64,000 bases of DNA from Anaerolineales bacterium (GTDB taxonomy: Bacteria > Chloroflexota > Anaerolineae > Anaerolineales > Villigracilaceae), in contig JAUQXA010000058.1 in the NCBI GenBank assembly GCA_030834895.1, positions 38,467-102,466 on the forward strand. The letters are read 5' to 3'. Positions 1-7,964 of this stretch are shown here, piece by piece; positions within the stretch are counted from its first letter, which is position 1; every line of letters starts with the position of its first letter. A program made the position numbers and the translations under genes. A model generated the notes under the pieces. That model was not told the DNA's origin and did no database searches. It worked only from the letters and a program-made list of their open reading frames with translations.

Positions 1-1
1 G

Positions 2-817
2 CTCACCGATGGACAGACCTATGGGGACGAACAGGACTGCCTGAAGCTCGCAGAGGAAGCCGCCGCCCAGAATATTGGCATCAGCGGCATGGGCATCGGA
101 AGCGACTGGAACGACATCTTCCTCGATGCCCTCGCCAGCAAGACAGGCGGTTCCTCCGCCTACATCTCGAACCCAAAGGATATCCAACGCCTGCTTGTGG
201 ACAAGTTCAATGCACTCATCAATACTTATGCGGATGATGTCGTCCTTGAATACCAGGAGCAGGAACATGTAAAAATCAGTTACGCATTCCGCCTGCAGCC
301 TGAGGGCAGTTCCATTACCATTGCGCCCCAAATGAGACTTGGACCCATCCTGCGGGAGGCTTCGCTGCAAGTGCTGTTTGAATTTATTGTCGGGCCGGCC
401 GCCTTGAATGTGGATGTGCTGACGCTTTTGAACGGTTCGCTGAAGGTTTCCATCACGGCAAACCCCATGCCTGCCTCTCCGATTCGACTCAATCTCAAGC
501 GTGAAGTTCACGCTGTGCCTTCGGCAGAACCGCCCCCGACCCGGATTTTAAGTTCGCTTTCACGTTTATCTCTATTTCGAATGCAGGAACGCGCCCGCGC
601 TTCCGCGGATGCCGGCCGGTACGATACAGCCGCCCGTCAGTTGCAGGCCCTCGCAACGCATCTGCTCTCGAAAGGCGAGCATGATCTTGCAAAAACTGCC
701 TTGCTTGAGGCTAATAATCTTGAAAAAATGCATGCCTGGAGCGCAAGCGGGAACAAGGATGTCAAATATAGTACCCGCGCACTTTTGCTGGGTGGCGCAA
801 AGGAGAAGCAAAAATGA
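2..817 (+). CDS. VWA-domain protein, 5' end cut by window
   Basis: The open frame enters from the left edge and ends at 817, so only the C-terminal ~271 residues are seen. The first residues (LTDGQTYGDEQD, then GIGSDWNDIFLDALA) look like the second half of a von Willebrand factor A fold, where a conserved TDG and a late GIG/D segment are typical. After the VWA part comes a beta-rich stretch and a helical C-terminus (about the last 70 residues) with TPR-like character. The stop overlaps the start of the FHA gene by four bases (ATGA), so the two are translationally coupled. VWA and FHA proteins are often paired in phosphorylation-dependent signalling. The MIDAS motif, if present, lies outside the window. 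Confidence 0.75.
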   Translation, partial: LTDGQTYGDEQDCLKLAEEAAAQNIGISGMGIGSDWNDIFLDALASKTGGSSAYISNPKDIQRLLVDKFNALINTYADDVVLEYQEQEHVKISYAFRLQPEGSSITIAPQMRLGPILREASLQVLFEFIVGPAALNVDVLTLLNGSLKVSITANPMPASPIRLNLKREVHAVPSAEPPPTRILSSLSRLSLFRMQERARASADAGRYDTAARQLQALATHLLSKGEHDLAKTALLEANNLEKMHAWSASGNKDVKYSTRALLLGGAKEKQK

Positions 818-1326
818 TTATTTGTTCCAATTGTAAACATTCCAATATGGCTGGCGCCATGTTTTGCGCTGAGTGCGGCGCTCAATTGGTTGGCAAGGAT
901 ACCCTCACCACCCAAAATATTTCGACACAACAGTTCGATCAGCCTGTTGAACACGCGTCCAAGGACGATATGTACCAGCCGTTTGATGGCAGCGACGCAT
1001 GGGGCAGTCTGCATTTGCTGGATACCGGGCAGGTGCTTCCGCTTTCGAACCGAAACGAATTCACCATGGGACGTGTTAGCGAAGGACAGCCCATCATGCC
1101 CGATATCGACCTTTCCCCCTATCAGGCGTATGCCGCGGGCGTGTCGCGGCTTCATGCGGTGATCAAACGCGATGGGGCGCGCATCATTTTCATTGATCTC
1201 GGTTCCGCAAATGGAACATATATCAACGGGAAACGCCTTGTCCCCAATGTCGAACAGGTGATCAGCCACGGCGATGTGGTTGCTCTTGGAAAGTTGAAAT
1301 TGCAAGTATTGATTAAAAACGCCTAG
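814..1326 (+). CDS. Zinc-ribbon plus FHA-domain protein
   Basis: This 170-residue protein starts with a four-cysteine zinc ribbon (CSNCKHSNMAGAMFCAECG, residues 4-22). A linker leads to an FHA domain over roughly residues 80-168. The FHA hallmarks are visible: a GR at the first strand (MGRVS), SRLHA, and the GSANGTYINGKRL segment, so phosphothreonine-peptide binding is expected. It probably acts as a cytoplasmic adaptor that reads Ser/Thr phosphorylation. It overlaps the upstream VWA gene by ATGA and lies 15 bases before a small gene in the same direction, so it appears to be part of a four-gene signalling operon. The kinase that would phosphorylate its partner is not in the window. Confidence 0.85.
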   Translation: MIICSNCKHSNMAGAMFCAECGAQLVGKDTLTTQNISTQQFDQPVEHASKDDMYQPFDGSDAWGSLHLLDTGQVLPLSNRNEFTMGRVSEGQPIMPDIDLSPYQAYAAGVSRLHAVIKRDGARIIFIDLGSANGTYINGKRLVPNVEQVISHGDVVALGKLKLQVLIKNA

Positions 1327-1341
1327 GAAAAGTGAGACTGT

Positions 1342-1584
1342 ATGTCATACTCTGTGATTTTACATGTAGCAGGCGAAGCCGCAATTCTGGGGGAGGTGGA
1401 TGAACTTCCCAAGCCCACGGATAACATCGTCACGATTTTGAATCCGCGCCAGCGCGACGGCAAGGATCTGCATTACATCGATAACAATGTTGTCAAGGTC
1501 ATCTGGCCAATTGCCAAGATCAGCTTCATTGAAATTCTCGAAAGCGCCGACGAGGAAAAGATCATTGGCTTTGTGAGGGAGTAA
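1342..1584 (+). CDS. Small hypothetical protein (80 aa)
   Basis: An 80-residue open frame, 15 bases after the FHA gene and 6 bases before the response regulator. It has no membrane segment and no cysteine. The middle reads as an alternating beta pattern (DNIVTILNPRQRDGKDLHYI, then VVKVIWPIAKISFIEIL), and the composition is acidic at the end. The tight spacing and normal codon use make it a credible gene. I recognise no family. Its position between an FHA protein and an OmpR-type regulator suggests an accessory role in that pathway, but nothing in the sequence demonstrates one. Confidence 0.65.
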   Translation: MSYSVILHVAGEAAILGEVDELPKPTDNIVTILNPRQRDGKDLHYIDNNVVKVIWPIAKISFIEILESADEEKIIGFVRE

Positions 1585-1590
1585 AACAAC

Positions 1591-2310
1591 ATGCCCGAAA
1601 CCATGGAACGCCGCCGTATTCTCGTTGTGGATGACGAAGAGCGCATGGTGCGCTTCATCCGCATGAACCTTGAGCATGATGGCTTTCAGGTCAGCGAAGC
1701 CTTTAATGGCAAGCAGGCCATCCAGAAACTGCGCGATGTGACCCCCGACCTGATCCTGCTCGACGTAATGATGCCCGATCTGGATGGTTTCGAGGTGCTT
1801 GAAACTGTCCGCGAAATTACCAATGTCCCGGTCATTATGCTGACAGCCAAGGGCGAGGAGGACGACCGCGTGCGCGGGCTTGAAGGCGGCGCGGACGATT
1901 ACGTCACCAAACCATTTAGTCCGCGTGAATTGGTCAGCCGGGTGAAGGCGGTCTTGCGCCGCACCGAAAGCGCCACCGGCTCGATGCACGGTCTGCTCGA
2001 AATCGACAAACGCCTCAAGATCGATTTTGATCGCCGCGAAATCTGGCTCGAAGGCAAACTCGTCAAACTTCGCCCGACTGAATACCGCCTGCTTTTTCAC
2101 CTGGTTCAAAATGCGGGTTGGGTCGTCTCACACGACCAGTTGCTCCAAAAGGTCTGGGGTTACGAATACCGCGATGAGCCGCATTACGTCCGCCTTTACA
2201 TCAACTACCTGCGCCAGAAACTGGAGAAGGACCCCGCCGACCCCAAGTACATCCTCACCGAGCGCGGGGTGGGCTATAGATTTGTGGATTTCAAACGCGC
2301 CAAAGAATAA
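1591..2310 (+). CDS. OmpR/PhoB-type response regulator
   Basis: A two-component DNA-binding regulator of 239 residues. The receiver domain covers about residues 9-122, with the acidic pair in LVVDDEE, the phospho-accepting Asp58 in LILLDVMMPD, the switch Thr in MLTAKGE, and the Lys in YVTKPFSPREL. A winged-helix effector domain follows (about 138-234), recognisable from LRPTEYRLLFHLVQNAG and the YINYLRQKLE recognition helix and ERGVGYRF end. A GGGAG site lies upstream of the ATG. No histidine kinase is adjacent, so its partner may lie left of the window or elsewhere. A rho-independent terminator follows it. Confidence 0.93.
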   Translation: MPETMERRRILVVDDEERMVRFIRMNLEHDGFQVSEAFNGKQAIQKLRDVTPDLILLDVMMPDLDGFEVLETVREITNVPVIMLTAKGEEDDRVRGLEGGADDYVTKPFSPRELVSRVKAVLRRTESATGSMHGLLEIDKRLKIDFDRREIWLEGKLVKLRPTEYRLLFHLVQNAGWVVSHDQLLQKVWGYEYRDEPHYVRLYINYLRQKLEKDPADPKYILTERGVGYRFVDFKRAKE

Positions 2311-2337
2311 CCAGATTTTCTAACGAAACAAAAATAC

Positions 2338-2366
2338 AACGCTTGCGTTTTTTTAACGCAGGCGTT
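2338..2366 (+). terminator. Rho-independent terminator after response regulator
   Basis: Arms AACGCTTGCGTT and AACGCAGGCGTT pair with one T-G wobble around a short T loop, followed by a T-rich stretch. It sits 28 bases after the response-regulator stop and ends the first operon. Confidence 0.75.
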
Positions 2367-2416
2367 TTAAATTAAAGGCGTAAGTAAAAACCATAATTAC
2401 CTAAAAGGAGGTACCT

Positions 2417-2860
2417 ATGTCCAATCTTATTCGTTGGGAGCCCGCCCGTGACATGATGACACTGCGAGAGGCCATGGATCGCCTCTTCGACGATGCCTTC
2501 ACTCGTCCGCTGAGTCTTGCCGGCAACGGCTGGTCAGCACCGGCAGTTGATATGTACCAGACCGACAACGAGGTCGTGGTAAAGGCCGCCGTCCCCGGTG
2601 TCAAGGCGGATGAGGTTCAGATCAATGTCACCGGTGAGGTCCTCACCATCAAGGGTGAAGTCAAGCAGAAGGAAGAAACAAAGGAAAAAGCGTATCACAT
2701 CCGCGAACAGCGCTGGGGCATGTTCGAGCGCACAATTGCCCTGCCCACCGACGTGGTCGCTGACAAGGCCAAAGCCGAGTTCGAGAATGGGATCCTGACC
2801 ATCACGCTTCCCAAGGCGGAAGAGGTCAAACCCAAGATCATCACCATCAAATCGAAGTAG
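2417..2860 (+). CDS. Small heat-shock protein, Hsp20/alpha-crystallin family
   Basis: A 147-residue ATP-independent chaperone that holds unfolding proteins. The N-terminal arm (MSNLIRWEPARDMMTLREAM) is followed by the alpha-crystallin domain at about residues 40-135: PAVDMYQTDNEVVVKAAVPG, VTGEVLTIKGE, and the A-x-x-x-NGILTITLPK signature. A short tail ending in PKIITIKSK carries an I-x-I-type motif used for oligomer contacts. A strong site (AAAAGGAGGT, 2403-2412) precedes the ATG. The gene is monocistronic between two terminators. I see no CIRCE-type repeat upstream. Confidence 0.95.
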   Translation: MSNLIRWEPARDMMTLREAMDRLFDDAFTRPLSLAGNGWSAPAVDMYQTDNEVVVKAAVPGVKADEVQINVTGEVLTIKGEVKQKEETKEKAYHIREQRWGMFERTIALPTDVVADKAKAEFENGILTITLPKAEEVKPKIITIKSK

Positions 2861-2869
2861 TATCAATCC

Positions 2870-2913
2870 AATCAAAAAGGAGTCGAGCCGCTTGGTTCGG
2901 CTCCTTTTTGATT
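2870..2913 (+). terminator. Strong terminator after hsp20
   Basis: Two ~20-base arms starting AATCAAAAAGGAG and ending CTCCTTTTTGATT pair almost completely (two G-T wobbles) around GCTT, with a T run in the 3' arm. The structure is symmetric enough to act in both directions. Confidence 0.9.
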
Positions 2914-2981
2914 CAATGACTTTTCAGCCTTTACGATTGTGCAGGATTATGGGAGACTACCGAAGTCCAAAGGAGATATTC

Positions 2982-4319
2982 GTGTCTGAATCATTTTCAA
3001 CTCTGCGAATCAATCCCACTCGTCTGTTTGATTCTTTTTCCGCCCTGTCCTTGATCGGCGCGACGGGCTATGGCGGCGTCAACAGACCCGCTCTCGGCGA
3101 GGCGCATCTCGCCGCCCGTGACTGGTTCCGCATCGAAGCAGAATCCGCCGGTCTGGAATTTCGCGTGGATGGGGCTGGGAATCATTCTGCCATCGTCATT
3201 GCGAGGGCGACAGCCCGACACTTGCACCGCACTGCGTTTGGTGCAGTGCAAGTGAGCAATCTCCAACATGGCAGGGAGATTGCTTCGTCGGGTGATGCCC
3301 TCCTCGCAAAGACATTATTACTTGGCTCCCACCTTGACTCCGTCCCCAACGGTGGGCGCTTCGACGGGGCGCTGGGTGTGGCGGCGGCGCTCGAAGTGTT
3401 GAAAACAGTCAAGGAAAACGGGATCAACTTGAAGTTCGATTTGGAAGCGATTGATTTCACCGACGAGGAAGGAACGCTGGTCGGTTTGCTTGGCAGTTCG
3501 GCACTGGCAGGTCGTCTTCATCCTGAAAGGTTGAAAAATCCGCGCGGCGGACGTCAAAACCTGCTCGATGGTCTGGCGCGGGCGGGATTATCCGAGGCGG
3601 GAATCTTCACAGCGGTGCGTCCGAAGGAATCGCTGGCGGGATATTTGGAACTGCACATCGAGCAGAGCAAGCGGTTGGAGCGGATGGGAATCGACATTGG
3701 CATCGTCTCGGCGATTGTGGGCATCCGCTCGTATCGGCTAGGCTTCATCGGCAGGGCGGACCACGCAGGTTCCACATTGATGACCGACCGTGCCGATGCT
3801 TCGCTGGGCGCGAGCGCATTCACCCTTGCGGCGCGTGAACTTGTGATGCGCGATTTTCCAGATTGTGTGGTGAACATTGGCAAAATGGATTTTGCGCCGG
3901 GCGTGTTCAACATTGTCCCTGCGCGGGTGGATTTGTCGCTTGAGTTCCGCTCGCCCGATGAAAAGCAGTTTGAGAAAATGGACGCCGCGTTGATGACTTG
4001 CGCCAAAGAGCAAGCCGCCCGCTTTGACTTGGGATTGGAAATCGAATGCTTCGAAAAACACGCGCCGAACGCGATGACTGCCGAAGTTCAACAAGCCTTT
4101 GCAGACTCATGTGATGACCTGGGACTGACGCATGTTTCCCTTGCTTCGGGCGCAATCCACGACGGTCAATCCTTTGACGGGATTTGTCCCATCGGCATGA
4201 TCTTTGTCCCCTCGGTGGATGGAGCCAGCCACGCGCCACGCGAATTTACCCAATGGGAAGACTGCGTGAAAGGCGTGAATGTCTTGTTGCAGACGGTGTT
4301 GCGACTAGGGAGCAGGTAA
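2982..4319 (+). CDS. Zn-dependent amidohydrolase, N-carbamoyl-L-amino acid hydrolase / allantoate amidase family
   Basis: A 445-residue M20-type metal hydrolase that releases ammonia and CO2 from N-carbamoyl amino acids or allantoate. Metal ligands are visible in GSHLDSVPNGGRFDGALG (His117, Asp128) and DFTDEEGT (the paired Glu), with LELHIEQSK as the third family motif and a His near the C-terminus (SLASGAIHDGQSFD). The GTG start at 2982 is chosen because AGGAG lies six bases upstream. An earlier TTG in frame would fall inside the hsp20 terminator. Residues about 72-111 are encoded by a nested palindromic repeat (see 3195-3313) and look like an in-frame insertion next to the first metal-binding loop. 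Exact substrate is unknown. Confidence 0.85.
   Translation: MSESFSTLRINPTRLFDSFSALSLIGATGYGGVNRPALGEAHLAARDWFRIEAESAGLEFRVDGAGNHSAIVIARATARHLHRTAFGAVQVSNLQHGREIASSGDALLAKTLLLGSHLDSVPNGGRFDGALGVAAALEVLKTVKENGINLKFDLEAIDFTDEEGTLVGLLGSSALAGRLHPERLKNPRGGRQNLLDGLARAGLSEAGIFTAVRPKESLAGYLELHIEQSKRLERMGIDIGIVSAIVGIRSYRLGFIGRADHAGSTLMTDRADASLGASAFTLAARELVMRDFPDCVVNIGKMDFAPGVFNIVPARVDLSLEFRSPDEKQFEKMDAALMTCAKEQAARFDLGLEIECFEKHAPNAMTAEVQQAFADSCDDLGLTHVSLASGAIHDGQSFDGICPIGMIFVPSVDGASHAPREFTQWEDCVKGVNVLLQTVLRLGSR
3195..3313. repeat. Nested palindromic repeat inserted in frame inside a CDS
   Basis: Outer arms GTCATTGCGAGG (3195-3206) and CCTCGCAAAGAC (3302-3313) pair with one mismatch. Inside lie AGCAATCTCC/GGAGATTGCT (3255-3264 and 3275-3284) and a second palindrome with arms CACTTGCACCGCAC/GTGCAGTGCAAGTG (3219-3232 and 3241-3254, one mismatch). 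The outer sequence resembles the widespread GTCATTGCGAGG...GAAGCAATCTC repeat. The whole 119 bases keep the reading frame of the amidohydrolase. Confidence 0.85.
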
Positions 4320-4337
4320 AATAGACGATAGGCCGTG

Positions 4338-4381
4338 GACGATGGACGATTGCAGTGGTCTATGGTCTGTCGTCCATCGTC
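4338..4381. repeat. Inverted repeat in the leader of the adenosine deaminase gene
   Basis: GACGATGGACGA (4338-4349) and TCGTCCATCGTC (4370-4381) are perfect inverted copies around a 20-base loop. The repeat ends at the base just before the GAAAGG site of the next gene. It could be a hairpin in the mRNA leader or a copy of a dispersed repeat. Confidence 0.75.
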
Positions 4382-4393
4382 GAAAGGATTTCC

Positions 4394-5416
4394 ATGAAAA
4401 ACTTCGACCCGAAATATAACGACATCCCCAAGACCGAGATTCATTGCCATCTCGAAGGCGCGATCCGCACGCAGACCATCATCGATGTGGCACGTGAATA
4501 CAACTTAAATCTACCGGCGTATGAAGTCGCCGAACTGGACAAGCACGTCAAAGTCCTCGACCAGATGCGCGACCTGCAAGCTGTCCTCAAAGCTTTCGAC
4601 ATTTTCCAAAACAGCATCACCTCGCCCGCGGTGGTGGAGCGCATTGCATGGGAATTGTTCGAGGATTCGGCGCGGCAGAACATCAAATTGTTCGAAGTCC
4701 GCTTTTCGCCCGACTGGGCTTTCCACGGTCACAACCTCGATTGGGATGAATCGCTGGAGGGGATTCTGCGGGCGAAGGAACGCGCCGAAAAGCAGTTCGA
4801 CATGGCGATTGGGCTGATTGCCATCACCTCGCGCGGCATGGGTGCGGACTCCTGCATCCGAACGGTGGACTGGGCGATTCGCAACCGCCAGCACATCCAT
4901 GCGGTTGACCTTGCAGACGGGGAACTGCTCTATCCGATGGGGGATTTCGTCAAACCGATTTTGAAGGCGAAGGATGCGGGCTTGAAGGTGACGATCCACT
5001 CCGGGGAGGATACGCCCGCCTCGGCAGTCTGGGACACCGTCCATGCCTTCCAGCCTGACCGCATCGGACACGGCATCCACAGTATCGAAGACATGAAGGT
5101 GGTGGATTTGCTGCGGGAACGCGGCATCACGCTCGAAGTGAATCCCTGGAGTAATTACCTGACCAACTCTGTACCGGCCATCGAAGCGCATCCGCTCAAA
5201 AAGCTGTTCGACCTCGGCGTGCGCGTCACCATCAACTCGGACGACCCCGAAGTGCTGGAGACGAACGTCAACAACGAATATCGCATCGCTCGCGAAATCC
5301 TCGGCATGAGCATGGACGAGATAGCCGTTTGCAATCGCTTCGCCTTTGAAGCCTCCTTCATCGAGTCCGCCGCCAAACAAAAGATTTGGGATAAATACTT
5401 TACTCCCGCTTCGTGA
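4394..5416 (+). CDS. add: Adenosine deaminase family protein
   Basis: A 340-residue TIM-barrel deaminase that converts adenosine (or a related aminopurine nucleoside) to inosine and ammonia. The zinc-binding HCH is at residues 17-19 (KTEIHCHLEGAIR), followed by HSGED with the catalytic Glu, RIGHGIHS and NSDDPEVL, which supply the remaining His, Asp and metal ligands. I chose the ATG at 4394 because GAAAGG precedes it; the in-frame ATG at 4355 lies inside the inverted repeat. It sits after an allantoate/carbamoyl-type amidase, so nucleobase or ureide nitrogen recovery is a reasonable shared theme. A different aminopurine substrate cannot be excluded. Confidence 0.9.
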   Translation: MKNFDPKYNDIPKTEIHCHLEGAIRTQTIIDVAREYNLNLPAYEVAELDKHVKVLDQMRDLQAVLKAFDIFQNSITSPAVVERIAWELFEDSARQNIKLFEVRFSPDWAFHGHNLDWDESLEGILRAKERAEKQFDMAIGLIAITSRGMGADSCIRTVDWAIRNRQHIHAVDLADGELLYPMGDFVKPILKAKDAGLKVTIHSGEDTPASAVWDTVHAFQPDRIGHGIHSIEDMKVVDLLRERGITLEVNPWSNYLTNSVPAIEAHPLKKLFDLGVRVTINSDDPEVLETNVNNEYRIAREILGMSMDEIAVCNRFAFEASFIESAAKQKIWDKYFTPAS

Positions 5417-5433
5417 GACCTGCGCGGTAATCC

Positions 5434-5460
5434 ATAATTTCCTGTGTCAGGAAAAATTAT
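5434..5460. terminator. Hairpin after add, possible terminator
   Basis: ATAATTTCCTG and CAGGAAAAATTAT pair with a two-base bulge around TGT. No clear T run follows on the plus strand, so termination is uncertain. Confidence 0.4.
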
Positions 5461-5512
5461 AAATTGCAGTGTAAAATAACATTCGTGCATCCTGTTCCAT
5501 GGAATTACCATT

Positions 5513-6511
5513 ATGCGGGAAGATGAATTGCTTCAACAGGCAATGACTGCGGTGCGTGCCGGACATGAGCTGACGGCGCGCGATATTTTCCTGGAGGTTG
5601 TCGAAATCAATCCGCACAACGAAACGGCCTGGATGTGGCTTACCGGATTGCTTGATGATTTGGATGACTGTATTTACGCCTGTGAGCAGGTATTGAAGAT
5701 CAACCCCAAAAATGTCAACGTAAATCAATATCTGGGGCAGTTGTTGGAACAGAGAAAAAAGCGCCAGGAGGAGCAAAGGCTTCGGGTCGAAGATCAGGTC
5801 AGGCAGGCGCGTGAACTGGTCAAGACAAAGAAACAGGACCAGGCCTTGGGCCTCATCCGCCTGCTTGCAAAGACCGGGGAAGTCAATGCGGATGTCTGGC
5901 ACTTGCTTGCAAAACTGACCCCCGACATGGACGAACGTCTGCTTGCCCTCGAAGAACTGCTTAAGCTCATGCCGGAGAATGTCCAGTCCCGCCGCGAATT
6001 TGACCGCCTGAAGCATTTCAGGGACAATCCGCTTGAACTGGCGGCGATGTATGAAGAGCAGGGAAATATCGAGAAGGCAATTGAGGCCTATGGCATTGCC
6101 GCGTTGAAGTCAAAATCCAAAAACGAGCAGAACAGCATCTACTGGAAAACCATCAGGTTGGAGAATCTGCGTCAGGAGAAGATTTCACATATTTCACCAA
6201 CGGTCTCGATTGCGCGTCTCACGGCTGGCCCGCCGTTGCTTTATTTCATGTTGTTGTTCATCCATCTGGGGCTGAATCCAATTGCCAATCCCGACCTCCT
6301 GTTGTCGTTTGGTTTCTTATGGGTTTTGCTTGGCGGATTCATGATTGCTCTCGCTTCGGTCCGCTCTCATTCCCGGCTGTGGTCGTTGCTTTTCAAGAAC
6401 GTCGGCTCAAGCGGCTCTCCCGCGGCGAGATTTTCAATGTCCGCTGCCGGTTGGGTATTGGTAATCCTTCCGTTTGTGTTGTTGTTTTACGCGGCTTTCA
6501 TCCGCATATGA
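5513..6511 (+). CDS. TPR-repeat protein with C-terminal membrane segments
   Basis: A 332-residue protein. The first ~190 residues are helical tetratricopeptide-type repeats (for example ARDIFLEVVEINPHNETAWM and ACEQVLKINPKNVNVNQYLG), with a charged coiled region around residues 82-105. The last ~110 residues hold three hydrophobic segments (GPPLLYFMLLFIHLGL, LLLSFGFLWVLLGGFMIALA, AGWVLVILPFVLLFYAAFI), placing the TPR part on one membrane face as a docking platform. It lies 21 bases before a rhomboid protease in the same direction, so the two may be one operon and the TPR domain might recruit substrates. No ribosome binding site is obvious. Confidence 0.75.
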   Translation: MREDELLQQAMTAVRAGHELTARDIFLEVVEINPHNETAWMWLTGLLDDLDDCIYACEQVLKINPKNVNVNQYLGQLLEQRKKRQEEQRLRVEDQVRQARELVKTKKQDQALGLIRLLAKTGEVNADVWHLLAKLTPDMDERLLALEELLKLMPENVQSRREFDRLKHFRDNPLELAAMYEEQGNIEKAIEAYGIAALKSKSKNEQNSIYWKTIRLENLRQEKISHISPTVSIARLTAGPPLLYFMLLFIHLGLNPIANPDLLLSFGFLWVLLGGFMIALASVRSHSRLWSLLFKNVGSSGSPAARFSMSAAGWVLVILPFVLLFYAAFIRI

Positions 6512-6532
6512 CCGGTTGTAGCAGAGTGAATT

Positions 6533-7219
6533 ATGCTGCCCTTAAACGATACTGAACCCAACCGTTACAGCGCCCTTCCCATCATGACCATTGTGTTGAT
6601 CGTGGTCAATACCATGATTTTGATTTGGGAATTGACGCTACCCATGGATGAGCTTTGGAGTGTGGTTAGAACCTTCGGGTTTACCCCAAGCTTGATCTGG
6701 GCGCGGCAGGGAGCCGGCATTATTTCCGCCATGACCAGCATATTTTTGCACGGCGGCATTTTTCATCTTTTGGGCAACATGCTTTTCCTGTGGGTCTTTG
6801 GTCGTCGTGTGGAGGATGCCTGCGGCCCGTGGAGATATTTGGTTTATTACCTCCTGGCAGGGACAACCGCCAGCCTGATCACCGCTCTTGCCCAGCCGCA
6901 TGGGGACATTCCCGGAATTGGGGCAAGTGGAGCCATCTTCGGAGTCGTGGGAGCCTATTTTGTGCTATTCCCCGGCGGACGCATTCGGACGCTGTGGTTC
7001 ATCAGTTTCATTCCCACCTGGCCCAAAATCCGCGCCTTTTGGTTTGTACTGTATTATTTGATCATTCAGATCCCTCCCGCTGTTGACACCTACATGAATA
7101 ACGCGCAATATGGCATCGGGCATTGGGCACACCTTGGCGGATTCTTTGCCTGCATTTTCATCCCGCTCTTTATGCGCCCCGAATCCTTTGCCCGTTACAT
7201 GAGCGATGTGCCGGTGTAG
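6533..7219 (+). CDS. Rhomboid-family intramembrane serine protease
   Basis: A 228-residue polytopic membrane protein. Rhomboid hallmarks are all present: the HGGIFHLLGNMLFLWVFG loop-helix (residues 73-90), catalytic Ser132 in GIGASGAIFGVVGAY, and His200 in GHWAHLGGF. The Ser-His dyad cleaves transmembrane segments of membrane proteins. The length and six-helix core match the bacterial type. It directly follows the TPR membrane protein. Substrates cannot be read from the sequence. Confidence 0.92.
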   Translation: MLPLNDTEPNRYSALPIMTIVLIVVNTMILIWELTLPMDELWSVVRTFGFTPSLIWARQGAGIISAMTSIFLHGGIFHLLGNMLFLWVFGRRVEDACGPWRYLVYYLLAGTTASLITALAQPHGDIPGIGASGAIFGVVGAYFVLFPGGRIRTLWFISFIPTWPKIRAFWFVLYYLIIQIPPAVDTYMNNAQYGIGHWAHLGGFFACIFIPLFMRPESFARYMSDVPV

Positions 7220-7327
7220 GTGGGTGGGATGGACAGCTGTTACTCGCGTTTCTGATTGATTATGCTTCCCTGCTTGAACGATGGGCAAAATTGCCTTAAT
7301 TCGCATGTGATAGTCTTCCAAGTAGCC

Positions 7328-7358
7328 TTGACCCTGGCTTATGGATTCCGGTTACAAT
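7328..7358 (+). promoter_or_regulatory. Probable leaderless promoter for the HAD gene
   Basis: TTGACC (7328-7333) and TACAAT (7353-7358) are separated by 19 bases. A GTG start codon lies six bases after the -10 element, so the transcript would begin at or next to the start codon. Confidence 0.55.
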
Positions 7359-7364
7359 CTTCCC

Positions 7365-7874
7365 GTGACAGAACAACTCTACCCAATCGTCCTCTTCGAC
7401 TGGGGCGACACCGTGTTGTACGATGACAACCCCACCTCCACCATCCCGATGGTCGAATGGCCGAGAGTGCGAGTCGTTGAAGGTATTGTCGACGTGCTGG
7501 TTGATTTCCATGCCAATGGACGGCGTGCCATCATCGCCACAGGCGCCGTGATTTCAGACGAAAGTCAGATCCGTGGAGCGTTGGCCCGCGCCGGGCTTGA
7601 TTCCTATTTTTCACACGTATATTGTTTCAAGAACACGCAACTGCCAAAGGGCGAGGAGTTCTATCGTCATATCTTGACTGACCTCGAAATTGCCGCCTCG
7701 GATGTGTTGATGGTCGGTGATAGCTTCGAGAAGGATGTGTTGGCCGCCAACGCGGTGGGGATTTTCGCCGTGTGGTTCAACCAAAGATCGAACGAAGCAA
7801 GTAATAAAGAATTGCATACCACCGTCCATTCCATGTTCGACCTGCGGACGTTTTTCCGCATGTTTGGAAAGTAA
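7365..7874 (+). CDS. HAD-superfamily hydrolase
   Basis: A phosphatase-like HAD enzyme of about 169 residues. The nucleophile motif FDWGDTVL near the N-terminus matches DxxxD-T, and MVGDSFEKDVLAANAVG is motif III with the metal-binding Asp pair. Between them is only a small helical cap, typical of subfamily I. I prefer the GTG at 7365 because it sits six bases after TACAAT; an in-frame ATG at 7341 overlaps that -10 element. Substrate is unknown; small phosphorylated metabolites are usual. Confidence 0.82.
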   Translation: MTEQLYPIVLFDWGDTVLYDDNPTSTIPMVEWPRVRVVEGIVDVLVDFHANGRRAIIATGAVISDESQIRGALARAGLDSYFSHVYCFKNTQLPKGEEFYRHILTDLEIAASDVLMVGDSFEKDVLAANAVGIFAVWFNQRSNEASNKELHTTVHSMFDLRTFFRMFGK

Positions 7875-7880
7875 AGCTAA

Positions 7881-7937
7881 AAGTGCGTTGCGCCTGATGG
7901 GTGGCATTGCCCCTGTTAAGTTAAGTGCGACGCACTT
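7881..7937. repeat. Dispersed palindromic repeat between HAD and amylase genes
   Basis: AAGTGCGACGCACTT (7923-7937) is itself a perfect palindrome around a central A, and AAGTGCGT (7881-7888) matches its 5' half, so the pair can also fold as a larger hairpin. It occupies nearly the whole gap between the two genes. Confidence 0.65.
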
Positions 7938-7964
7938 CCTGTATCACCAAAGGAGCAAAATCTT

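Noticed and set aside
2892..2981. Longer N-terminus for the amidohydrolase from TTG 2892 or ATG 2916/2949
   Set aside because: It would begin inside the hsp20 terminator and the AGGAG site six bases before GTG 2982 fits better.
5513..5540. Leaderless -10 for the TPR gene
   Set aside because: TGGAAT lies at about the right distance but matches the consensus poorly, so it was not counted with the leaderless set.
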